Origin: JBAWZR01 sp037142915
Lineage (GTDB): Bacteria > Patescibacteriota > Minisyncoccia > Moranbacterales > UBA1568
Reading direction: 5' to 3'
Assembly: GCA_037142915.1 (NCBI GenBank)
Contig: JBAWZR010000004.1
Coordinates: forward strand, 1-34,351
Length of the DNA: 34,351 nucleotides
Both the position numbers and the translations under genes were made by a program. Positions 9,408-16,573 of the stretch are shown here, one piece after another. The first letter of the stretch is position 1; every line of letters begins with the position of its first letter. The notes below the pieces were generated by a model. The model ran no database searches. It was not told the origin of the DNA and saw only the letters and a list, made by a program, of their open reading frames with translations.

Positions 9408-9520
9408 TACCAATAAAAAATAGTTAGTTGGTGCAATAAACTGGTGGACTTTTGATGTCCCGAATTCGATTCAGCCCGGAGAGTATTCAACGGGTGGTGG
9501 CATGGATGGTTTGTTGTATA

Positions 9521-9634
9521 TTTCGTCGCGAACGTCAACGTGTACTCCGATGGTCTGAACGTGAACGTCAACTCACTGTCGAATGACAATGTATGGAATG
9601 CCGAGTACTGCAACCGTTTCGTGTTCCCGCAACT
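9521..9634 (+). repeat. DGR template repeat (TR)
   Basis: 114-bp template for the VR at 9076-9189, same orientation. It holds 27 adenines, many in AAC/AAT codons (read in the VR frame as V-N-V…LNVNVNSLSNDNVWN…CNRF), the bias that lets adenine mutagenesis reach many residues. It is non-coding here: the open frame through it has no support as a gene. The 3' edge coincides with the stop codon of avd on the other strand (9634-9636). Confidence 0.95.
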
Positions 9635-10044
9635 CACTCTTTCTCCTGCTTTTTCTGCAGGAGTTTTGATTCTAATCCTTTTTTCCAACCGCCTATCATG
9701 CGACCTATTTCCTCAAGTTTTTCTGAAAGGTCAGCATAGTGTTCTGTGTGGATAAGCTTGCTCTCCCAAGCGATTTGAAGAAAAAATTTGAGTATGTCCA
9801 ATTTCGAAATGGTTCTGCAGAGTACGATGATTTTTTGGTCAGGAGGCTGGTAGGCAGCGATAAAAGTGTATTCCAAAACAGACAAGAAAGTCTGTTCAAT
9901 TTTGTATCCAACGCCGAGGCGTTCAACTCTGGGGAAGTCTTTGTGGAGTTTGACCCAGAACGAATAAGCCTCCTTTTCTCTTGTGATTATTGCTGGCAGA
10001 TTTTTTTGCGATGAGTTGAAGTTTTTTGGTGGAGTATCTTGCAT
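9634..10044 (-). CDS. avd: DGR accessory variability determinant (Avd), antisense orientation
   Basis: A 136-residue helical protein from the ATG at 10044. The motif run KLHKDFPRVERLGVGYKIEQTFLSVLEYTFIAAY…FFLQIAWESKLI…YADLSEKLEEIGRMIGGWKKGLES is the four-helix-bundle Avd/S23-like family, especially the closing LSEKLxEIGRMIGGW. Avd pentamers bind the DGR reverse transcriptase and the template RNA and are required for mutagenic homing. The start at 10068 (144 residues) is an alternative; the open frame extends to 10191 but that part is antisense to RT. Avd is normally co-directional with TR and RT; here it is reversed between them. No terminator is seen before TR, so its transcript may run antisense through TR. 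Confidence 0.88.
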   Translation of the reverse strand: MQDTPPKNFNSSQKNLPAIITREKEAYSFWVKLHKDFPRVERLGVGYKIEQTFLSVLEYTFIAAYQPPDQKIIVLCRTISKLDILKFFLQIAWESKLIHTEHYADLSEKLEEIGRMIGGWKKGLESKLLQKKQEKE

Positions 10045-10068
10045 AGGGAGAGACAAATAGAAATACAT

Positions 10069-11076
10069 ATGCCCATTACTTATCACGATAGCATATCTCT
10101 CAAAAATTTGTACGAGGCATGGAATGAGTTCATTCCAGGAAAGACGCTTAAAAAAGATGTCGCGGAATTTGCGCTTAAACTTTCTCCTCATATCATTGAA
10201 TTACATAATGACCTGAAAAACAAAACCTACCGGCACGGTGGCTACCACGCCTTCAAAATCTCCGACCCGAAGCCGAGAGACATCCACAAGGCCACCATCC
10301 GTGATCGACTTTTACACCACGCTCTCTATCGGATTCTTTACCCGTTTTTCGATAAAACTTTCATTTCAGATTCGTATTCGTGTCGAGATGGTAAGGGAAC
10401 GCATAGAGCCATTCAACGCTTTCAGAAATTCGCTCGCCAGGCAAGCCAAAACAATACCAAAACCTGTTGGATATTGAAATGCGACATCAAAAAATTCTTT
10501 GCTTCGATTGATCACGAAATCTTATTGAAAATCCTCGCGCAACGAATTTCCGATCAAGATATCTTTTGTCTGTTGAAAGAAATCATCGGAAGTTTCAATT
10601 CTGAAAACCTGGATTCCCGCCTGCGCGGGAATGACAACAAAAGAGGACTCCCTTTGGGCAATCTCACTTCGCAGCTCCTCGCCAATGTGTACCTGAACGA
10701 ATTTGATCAATTCGTGAAGCACAAACTCAAGGTAAACCAATATATCCGCTATGCCGATGACTTTGTAATTTTTTCCCGAGACAGGGCTTGGCTTGAAGAA
10801 ATCCTTCTTCGAATGAAAATGTTTCTTCATTGGGAACTTAAATTAGAGATGCATCCTGACAAAGTATTCATTAAGACAATTACTTCAGGCGTGGACTTCT
10901 TGGGTTGGGTACACTTTCCCGATCACCGAGTCTTGCGAACGGCGACCAAGAAGCGGATGTTTCGCAATCTCGAGGCGAAAAAAGGAAAAGAAGAGGTTGT
11001 TCAGTCGTATCTGGGATTGCTGCGGCATGGGAATGGTTGGGGGTTGAGGGCGGAAGTGGAGAGAATGCTGGTGTGA
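10069..11076 (+). CDS. DGR-type reverse transcriptase
   Basis: A 335-residue reverse transcriptase that copies TR RNA into cDNA with adenine-specific errors. Motifs are SCRDGKGTHRAI (about residues 104-115), CDIKKFFASID (138-148, first catalytic Asp), GLPLGNLTSQLLANVYL (193-209) and the active-site YADD (228-231), then FLGW (277-280). LGNLTSQ is the [I/L/V]GxxxSQ form typical of DGR enzymes, where group II intron enzymes have QGxxxSP. There are no maturase or endonuclease domains. A family B palindrome is inserted in frame (about residues 180-190) between motifs 3 and 4. The ATG at 10069 abuts a possible avd start in CATATG; a TTG at 10039 preceded by GGTGGAG is an alternative. Confidence 0.96.
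   Translation: MPITYHDSISLKNLYEAWNEFIPGKTLKKDVAEFALKLSPHIIELHNDLKNKTYRHGGYHAFKISDPKPRDIHKATIRDRLLHHALYRILYPFFDKTFISDSYSCRDGKGTHRAIQRFQKFARQASQNNTKTCWILKCDIKKFFASIDHEILLKILAQRISDQDIFCLLKEIIGSFNSENLDSRLRGNDNKRGLPLGNLTSQLLANVYLNEFDQFVKHKLKVNQYIRYADDFVIFSRDRAWLEEILLRMKMFLHWELKLEMHPDKVFIKTITSGVDFLGWVHFPDHRVLRTATKKRMFRNLEAKKGKEEVVQSYLGLLRHGNGWGLRAEVERMLV
10608..10636 (+). repeat. Palindromic element family B, copy 2 (inside DGR RT)
   Basis: GGATTCCCGCCTGCGCGGGA followed by ATGACA. Read in frame as LDSRLRGND in the RT, between the first catalytic Asp motif and GLPLGN. Confidence 0.88.
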
Positions 11077-11150
11077 AATGATAAGAAGTAAGCTTACGTT
11101 TTCTGAAATCCCTCAATAGCTCGCCAGAGTTCGCCCCAAGCCTGCAATTC

Positions 11151-11236
11151 TGCTATAATTAAGTTCCAACTGAGTAGGACGCAGTCCACATTGAGAAAAA
11201 CAGAGCTTCCATCAGGAGCTTTGTTTTTGATTTTTT
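11151..11236 (+). ncRNA. Candidate small RNA unit downstream of the DGR
   Basis: An extended -10 (TGCTATAAT, 11151-11159) is followed about 40 nt later by a terminator: AAACAGAGCT (11197-11206) pairs with AGCTTTGTTT (11216-11225, one G·U), then a T-rich run. No open frame fits between. The segment from 11184 begins GTCCACATTGA, identical to the tRNA-Ala 3' end and flank (8221-8231). It may be a small RNA of about 70 nt or a decayed tRNA locus. No good -35 is visible. Confidence 0.4.
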
Positions 11237-11274
11237 TGTGAAATGATACATCGCTGGCTTGAACTGGAAATTTT

Positions 11275-11283
11275 TGGTATACT
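11275..11283 (+). promoter_or_regulatory. Extended -10 promoter for hypCDE
   Basis: TGG directly before TATACT (11278-11283) makes an extended -10; the -35 (TGGCTT at 11255) is poor. Start near 11290, about 30 nt before the hypC ATG. Confidence 0.55.
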
Positions 11284-11321
11284 TTCAACCAGTGGAAATG
11301 ACCTTTTATTTAGAGAATCGT

Positions 11322-11567
11322 ATGTGTTTGGCGATACCAGGACAAGTGGAATCAGTCGTGGAGAAAAAAGCCACGGTCAACTTCGGCGGAGTGAAACGCC
11401 AAGTGGATTTGTCTTTTCTTTTGGATACGCAAGTGGCCGACTGGGTGTTGGTGCATGTCGGGTTCGCTATCCAAAAAGTGGATGAAGAATCAGCGCGTGA
11501 GACCTATCGTCTCTTGGCAGATTCACGGCAGGAGGAATTGGAAGCCGAATTACGACAATCGTTATGA
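11322..11567 (+). CDS. hypC: [NiFe]-hydrogenase maturation chaperone HypC
   Basis: An 81-residue HypC/HupF. The start is fixed by MCLAIPGQV: the family begins Met-Cys, and the Cys binds the iron-carrying group passed from HypD to the hydrogenase large subunit. The ATG at 11322 gives this exactly; longer frames upstream do not fit. It continues NFGGVKRQVDLSFL and DWVLVHVGFAIQKVDEESA, both typical. The stop overlaps the hypD start as ATGA, so translation is coupled. The hydrogenase structural genes, hypA and hypB are not in the window. Confidence 0.96.
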   Translation: MCLAIPGQVESVVEKKATVNFGGVKRQVDLSFLLDTQVADWVLVHVGFAIQKVDEESARETYRLLADSRQEELEAELRQSL

Positions 11568-12580
11568 AGAGTCCACTCCTCAAAGATATCGAAAAAATAG
11601 CGGCCGAGATGGGCGAAGTGCGACTTATGGAAGTGTGTGGCGGCCATACGAATACCGTTATGCGTTACGGATTGCGCGAGGTGCTACCGAAAAATATCCG
11701 CCTGATTTCGGGCCCAGGGTGTCCGGTGTGTGTCACCTCGCAACGGGATATCGATTCGATGGTGGAGTTGGCGCTCTCGGGTGTGAAGGTCGCGACCTAT
11801 GGTGATATGATCAACGTTCCTGGGACGAAGATGAGCCTAGTCGATGCGCAGAATCTCGGAGCGGATGTGCGTATGGTCTACTCGATCGATCAGATCATCG
11901 ATGAAAAGGATCGGATATTTTTCGCGGTCGGTTTTGAGACCACGACACCGATGACTGCGAAGCTTCTGGCTGCAGGTATTACGGTATTTTGCGCACACAA
12001 AGTGATGCCGCCGGCTATGCGGGCGCTCACGCGTGAGATGCGGCTCGATGGTTTCATTGATCCGGGGCATGTCTCGGCGATTATCGGGAGTGATATCTGG
12101 GGGACGATGGATATCCCTTTGCCGCAGGTGATCTCCGGTTTCAAGCCGGATCAGCTCTTGCACGCCATTCTCATTTTATTGCGTTTGATTAAGAATAAAG
12201 AAGTAGAGGTGGTGAATGATTATCCGGAAGTGGTTTTTCCCGGAGGCAATCCGATCGCTCGGCAGATGATCAAAGAGACCTTGAAACCAGTGGATGCTGA
12301 GTGGCGTGGTATGGGGACGATTCCTCTGTCCGGTTTGGCGCCGATCGATGAACGGTTGGACGCGCGACTCATATACGCCGACCTTTTTCGATCCATCGTT
12401 AGTGTCGAGAATCCCAAATGTCGGTGCGGTGAGATCGTCCGAGGTTTGGTTGAGCCCCGGCAGTGTCCGTTGTTCGGAACCGTGTGCACGCCGGAGCATC
12501 CGCAGGGCGCTTGTATGGTGAGTGAATCCGAGGGAGCTTGTGCCATTGCTTATAAATATGGAAAAAGTCTTGCCGAGTGA
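11564..12580 (+). CDS. hypD: [NiFe]-hydrogenase maturation protein HypD
   Basis: A 338-residue iron-sulfur protein on which, with HypC, the Fe(CN)2CO centre is assembled. Conserved signatures are present in order: EVCGGHTNTVMRYGL (about residues 23-37), SGPGCPVCVTSQRDID (about 49-64), FFAVGFETTTPMTA, CAHKVMPPAM and GFIDPGHVSAIIG. The C-terminal Cys set (KCRCGEIVRG, RQCPLFGTVCTPEHPQGACMVSESEGACAI) probably ligates the [4Fe-4S] cluster. Full length. Between it and hypE lies a 134-bp inverted-repeat element. Confidence 0.97.
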   Translation: MKSPLLKDIEKIAAEMGEVRLMEVCGGHTNTVMRYGLREVLPKNIRLISGPGCPVCVTSQRDIDSMVELALSGVKVATYGDMINVPGTKMSLVDAQNLGADVRMVYSIDQIIDEKDRIFFAVGFETTTPMTAKLLAAGITVFCAHKVMPPAMRALTREMRLDGFIDPGHVSAIIGSDIWGTMDIPLPQVISGFKPDQLLHAILILLRLIKNKEVEVVNDYPEVVFPGGNPIARQMIKETLKPVDAEWRGMGTIPLSGLAPIDERLDARLIYADLFRSIVSVENPKCRCGEIVRGLVEPRQCPLFGTVCTPEHPQGACMVSESEGACAIAYKYGKSLAE

Positions 12581-12586
12581 ATAACC

Positions 12587-12720
12587 TAGGACTTACGCGT
12601 TTGAAAAATGTGTGCCGGTTTTCGGCGAAGTGTTTCTTTTGAAGCCGTTTGGTAAACCTACCACAGGCGAGAAAGGAATGCTTCGACGGAAAATGGTAAA
12701 AGTCAAACGCGTAAGTCCTA
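12587..12720. mobile_element. MITE-like element with 18-bp perfect terminal inverted repeats
   Basis: TAGGACTTACGCGTTTGA (12587-12604) and its exact reverse complement (12703-12720) bound a 134-bp non-coding segment. The interior also folds back imperfectly. TAAC occurs just outside each end, separated by one C, a possible but unproven target duplication. It encodes no transposase. It lies in the gap between hypD and hypE, so transcribed RNA would form a long hairpin before hypE. Confidence 0.65.
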
Positions 12721-12734
12721 CTAACTATGAATCT

Positions 12735-13760
12735 ATGAAAAAAGATGAACACTGCTTGACAGGGGAGTGTCCGACGCCGGTCGAACGCAATATGCATACG
12801 ATCAAGTTGAGCGAGGGAGGTGGAGGCAAAGAGATGCAGGCGTTGATTGACACGATGCGTGGGTTTTTCCCTCCGTCCGCCGAGTGGACACACTGTGCCG
12901 ATGATGGCGCCACTTTCGCTCTCGGTCAGGAACATTTAGTTTTTACGACGGATGCTTATGTAGTGACGCCGATATTTTTCCCCGGTGGCAATATCGGGAA
13001 AATCGCTTTTTGCGGTACGGTCAATGATTTGGCGGTGATGGGTGCTCGTCCGATCGGCCTTTCGTTGTCACTTGTTCTCGAAGAAGGATTTTCCAAGGAA
13101 GAGTTTCTGACTATTATCCAAACGATCGGTGAGCTCTCCAAGGCAACCGGTATCCCGGTGGTGACCGGTGATACCAAAGTGGTCGAACGCGGTGGAATCG
13201 ATAAGATCATCATCAATACGAGTGGTGTCGGTCTGGCATCACGCGTACTAGACGAACCACTCGAGGTTGGAGATGTTGTTGTGGTTTCGCGTGGTATCGG
13301 TGAACACGGTGCGGCACTTCTGGCCAAACGCTTTGAACTTGAGACTGAACTGTGTACTGATAGCAAGCCTCTTCATGAGGAATTGGCCGCCATCGGGAGT
13401 AAGATTAAGCAGGCGAAGGATGTGACGCGTGGCGGGCTGGCGGCTATCCTGAATGAGTTGGCGGACAAAAATTCCGTGGGTATGGAGATTGATGAGGAAC
13501 GGATCCCGATGCAGGAGCCGGTGCGCGCGTTGACGGAAATCCTTGGTATCGATGCGTATAGTCTCGCGAGCGAGGGCTGTTTCGTGTGTATCGTCGCTCC
13601 CGCACGGGTCGAGGAAGTGTTGGCGATCCTGCGAACATTCAATCCGATGGCCAGTCAAATCGGGACGATCGTCGCCGGAAAAGCAATTACTATTCAGACT
13701 CGTTATGGGAAGAAATTATTATCAATGCCGACGGGGACGCTCGTGCCGAGGATTTGCTAG
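12735..13760 (+). CDS. hypE: [NiFe]-hydrogenase maturation protein HypE
   Basis: A 341-residue HypE, which dehydrates the S-carbamoylated C-terminal Cys to thiocyanate, the cyanide donor for the hydrogenase iron. The decisive mark is the C-terminal PRIC, intact here, whose Cys receives the carbamoyl group from HypF. The N-terminal IKLSEGGGGKEMQALI and DDGATFAL belong to the AIR-synthase-like ATP-binding fold, as do GGNIGKIAFCGTVNDLAVMGARP and VVTGDTKVVERGG. The start at 12735 adds a Cys-Pro-containing leader (TGECPTPVERN) seen in some HypE; ATG 12792 is the alternative. The last 39 nt overlap hypF on the other strand. Confidence 0.96.
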   Translation: MKKDEHCLTGECPTPVERNMHTIKLSEGGGGKEMQALIDTMRGFFPPSAEWTHCADDGATFALGQEHLVFTTDAYVVTPIFFPGGNIGKIAFCGTVNDLAVMGARPIGLSLSLVLEEGFSKEEFLTIIQTIGELSKATGIPVVTGDTKVVERGGIDKIIINTSGVGLASRVLDEPLEVGDVVVVSRGIGEHGAALLAKRFELETELCTDSKPLHEELAAIGSKIKQAKDVTRGGLAAILNELADKNSVGMEIDEERIPMQEPVRALTEILGIDAYSLASEGCFVCIVAPARVEEVLAILRTFNPMASQIGTIVAGKAITIQTRYGKKLLSMPTGTLVPRIC

Positions 13761-15899
13761 ATAGGCCGCGATTTGTCCGAAACTGATACCACCGTCGCCC
13801 GGTGGCACTTCGCGATTGACCAGCACGCCATGTTCGAGTAAAAATTCTGTCATAATGCGGTTATAAGCACAGCCGCCAGCCCAGACGATGGGCTTGTTTT
13901 TTTTGGCAGCAATAGTGTAGAGACCTTCCGCCAGGTAGTGTTGTGCGGTGGCCGCCAAGCGCGACTTGTCTTCGTGTACATTTTGTACGAGGTATTCGAA
14001 GAGCGGTATGGTGCGCAGGATGGAGCCATCGATGATTGGAGTGATCGCAACGGGCGTTGAAGAGTGGGCTTCGAGTAGCATGGCCGGGCGACCATCGTAG
14101 GTGCGTTCGGAACACAGTCCGAGGAGAGCAGCTACCGCATCGAGCACGCGTCCGCAACTCGAGGTGAGAGGCGTATTGAATTTTTCGGTGAATTGTTTTT
14201 CGAGGATGTCACACTCATCATGAGAAAAACGATTCAGCATAAAGGGTTTAATTTCCGTGGGAGTAAGAAATGAGCGGAGAATGCCATAGAGCATTTTATG
14301 TGGAGAGCGGGCAGCAGAATCACCGCCGAGTTGCGGATGCGTTTCGAGATGGCCGATGCGAGTGCTGTTTTCAAAAATCTCTCCACCCCATATCGTACCG
14401 TCATCACCCCAACCGAGACCATCGCAAACAATGGCGACGAAATCTTTGAGCCCGTGTTCGGTGGCCACCGCGCTGGCATGCGCACGATGATGCTGTATCG
14501 GGATAAGTGGGAGGCTTAAATTTTCGGCAAGTTCTTTTCCGTAGAGTGATGTACGATACGTCGGATGCGCGTCACAGAGGATAGCTTGTGGGACGATATG
14601 CGTATAGTCGAGGAAGCGGTCGATGGATTGGCGGTAGCGCTCGAAGGTCTCGGGATGTGAGGTGTTGCCGATGTGCGGTGAGAGTATCACGCGGCCGTGA
14701 CCATCATAGAGCGCGAAGGTGTTATTCATCTCGGCACCGAGCGCGAGGAGGGGCGTTGTATTCGGTGTATCGATGGCAATCGACTGCGGGACGAAGCCAC
14801 GACTACGACGGATAAACAAAGGGATTTCGCTGATGACTTTGATGACTGAATCGTCGGCGGCATTGTGAATTTCCCGATCATGGTCGAGCACGAGCGGAAC
14901 GAACTGCTCTGACTGGGTAGTGGTAATCGGGGCATCATGAACATTGGAAGAAGTACAGATGAGCGGTTTCCTGTAGTGTTCGAAGAGGAGTATGTGGAGT
15001 GCCGTGTAGGCGAGCATAATGCCGACGGTGTCGAGCTCGCTTGCTGGTGGGGTAGTAATATTTTTTTTTGCAAGGATGATCGGGCGAGCTGCTGAGGTAA
15101 GGAGTTCTTCCTCTTGAGGTGTGAGTGTTGCGATGGTGCGCGCCATGGCAATGTCTCGGCAGAGTACGGCGTAGGGTTTGTCCGATCTTCCGGTGAGGTG
15201 ATTGATAGAGGTGATCGCTTCTTGGGTGGTGGCAGAGATGAGATGAAATCCACCCACACCCTTGATAGCTACGATTTCATTGCGCTTCAGAGCGATAACG
15301 ATACGCTTGAAGATAGCTGTGTCATTGAGTTCGGTCAATGCCCGACCGTTTTCAAAGAGCGTGAGATGAGGACCGCAGTCGTGACAGGCGATGGTTTGAG
15401 CGTGAAATCGACGACTCTGCGGATTTTCGTATTCCTCTCGACAGCGGTCACACATCGCAAAGTCGTTCATGGTCGTCGTGTCCCGATCATACGGACTCGA
15501 GAGAGCGATCGTGAAGCGCGGGCCACATCGTGTGCAGGTGAGGAAGAAGTACCCATGTCTGCGGTCGTGAGGATCCGAGAGCTCTCCGAGACATTCGTCA
15601 CAGAGAAATAGATCCGGCGGAATTTCAGCGAAACCCGAACCGTGGCTGGAGCGAATACGAAAATTCGTGCAGCGTTCATTGGTCTTTTGGATGTCTGTAT
15701 GGTCGATACGGATGGGCGGCGGCGTGGCGGCGAGGATGCGTTTGAGGGCGGCGGCATTGTTGACGACGACGATTACACCCGAGCCGATGTTTTGTACATA
15801 ACCAAGCAAGCCGGCTTGGACGCAGGCAGTATAGATGAAGGGTCGGAAGCCGACACCCTGAACTGTACCGGTTACAGTGAAGCGAAAGAATGGTTTCAT
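13722..15899 (-). CDS. hypF: Carbamoyltransferase HypF
   Basis: A 725-residue HypF, which converts carbamoyl phosphate and ATP into carbamoyl-adenylate and passes the carbamoyl group to HypE. Domains in order: acylphosphatase-like (FTVTGTVQGVGFRPF, about residues 6-20), paired zinc-finger Cys clusters (CDECLGE…CTRCGPRF and CDRCREEY…CHDCGPH), a YrdC-like domain (IVALKRNEIVAIKGVGGFHL…RSDKPYAVL), and a Kae1-like domain with HHRAHA, GWGDDGTIWGGEIF and WAGGCAYNRI. The ATG at 15899 matches the acylphosphatase boundary; an ATG at 15938 has GGAG 10 nt upstream and is a real alternative. It converges on hypE with a 39-nt overlap. Confidence 0.97.
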   Translation of the reverse strand: MKPFFRFTVTGTVQGVGFRPFIYTACVQAGLLGYVQNIGSGVIVVVNNAAALKRILAATPPPIRIDHTDIQKTNERCTNFRIRSSHGSGFAEIPPDLFLCDECLGELSDPHDRRHGYFFLTCTRCGPRFTIALSSPYDRDTTTMNDFAMCDRCREEYENPQSRRFHAQTIACHDCGPHLTLFENGRALTELNDTAIFKRIVIALKRNEIVAIKGVGGFHLISATTQEAITSINHLTGRSDKPYAVLCRDIAMARTIATLTPQEEELLTSAARPIILAKKNITTPPASELDTVGIMLAYTALHILLFEHYRKPLICTSSNVHDAPITTTQSEQFVPLVLDHDREIHNAADDSVIKVISEIPLFIRRSRGFVPQSIAIDTPNTTPLLALGAEMNNTFALYDGHGRVILSPHIGNTSHPETFERYRQSIDRFLDYTHIVPQAILCDAHPTYRTSLYGKELAENLSLPLIPIQHHRAHASAVATEHGLKDFVAIVCDGLGWGDDGTIWGGEIFENSTRIGHLETHPQLGGDSAARSPHKMLYGILRSFLTPTEIKPFMLNRFSHDECDILEKQFTEKFNTPLTSSCGRVLDAVAALLGLCSERTYDGRPAMLLEAHSSTPVAITPIIDGSILRTIPLFEYLVQNVHEDKSRLAATAQHYLAEGLYTIAAKKNKPIVWAGGCAYNRIMTEFLLEHGVLVNREVPPGDGGISFGQIAAYLANPRHERPRRH

Positions 15900-16011
15900 C
15901 GTCGGATAGGGAAGTAAGTATGAAGTAGAGGAATCCATCCTTACTGTACTCCATTCTCCTAGCGCAGGGAACAGTCTCGGTGGGTGAGAGCGCCCTCTTA
16001 GAAGGCAAGGT

Positions 16012-16040
16012 TTGACAAGTAAACCAGTCTCTTGTACACT
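16012..16040 (+). promoter_or_regulatory. Promoter of the str operon
   Basis: TTGACA (16012-16017) and TACACT (16035-16040), spacer 17 nt, in the divergent hypF/rpsL gap. The leader carries a short hairpin ATCCA-TAAG-TGGAT (16050-16063) followed by GGTTTTTT, which could act as a weak attenuator before rpsL. Confidence 0.75.
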
Positions 16041-16108
16041 GGAAAAGCAATCCATAAGTGGATGGTTTTTTCTTTCTATCTATCTGATTTTTAATTTTTC
16101 GTTCCGAT

Positions 16109-16528
16109 ATGCCTACCCTGAATCAGCTCGTGAAGCGCGGTCGTAAATCTGCGGTGAAGAAGTCCAAGTCCCCAGCGATGACCTATGTATTCAATACCCT
16201 CAAAAACCGCCCAGTGACGACCCAGGGGCCGTTTAAGCGCGGTGTCTGCGTGAAAGTCTCCACTACCACCCCGAAGAAGCCGAACTCTGCTCTCCGCAAG
16301 ATTGCCCGTGTCCGCCTCACCAATGGTATGGAAGTCACGGCGTATATCCCGGGTATCGGACACAACCTCCAAGAGCACTCGATCGTGATGATCCGGGGCG
16401 GGCGAGTGAAAGATCTCCCAGGTGTACGGTATCATGTGGTGCGAGGCGTACTCGATGCCAGTGGTGTGAATGAGCGCCGTCAGGGTCGCAGCAAGTACGG
16501 TGCCAAGCAGCCGAAAGCGAAGGAGTAA
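16109..16528 (+). CDS. rpsL: 30S ribosomal protein S12
   Basis: A 139-residue S12, a decoding-centre protein of the small subunit. Marks are MPTLNQLVKRGRK at the start, KSPAMTYVFNTLKNRP, CVKVSTTTPKKPNSALRKIARVRLTNG (the PKKPNSA loop where streptomycin resistance maps in other species), AYIPGIGHNLQEHS and VLDASGVNERRQGRSKYGAKQPK. Full length. First gene of the conserved rpsL-rpsG-fusA order, with a 45-nt gap to rpsG. No clear Shine-Dalgarno sequence. Confidence 0.98.
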   Translation: MPTLNQLVKRGRKSAVKKSKSPAMTYVFNTLKNRPVTTQGPFKRGVCVKVSTTTPKKPNSALRKIARVRLTNGMEVTAYIPGIGHNLQEHSIVMIRGGRVKDLPGVRYHVVRGVLDASGVNERRQGRSKYGAKQPKAKE

Positions 16529-16573
16529 TTTTTCAACTGTTTCATATTTATTTACACGTTTAAACTTTAGGAT

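Noticed and set aside
9540..9755. Open frame across the template repeat
   Set aside because: It mirrors the variable-protein C-terminus because TR is the template; it has no SD or upstream domain and runs into avd antisense sequence.
10045..10191. N-terminal extension of avd
   Set aside because: This part is antisense to RT codons, is unlike the Avd family, and makes the protein about 50 residues too long.
12612..12734. Longer N-terminus for HypE
   Set aside because: It would be encoded by the inverted-repeat element and does not resemble HypE; the start is placed after the element.
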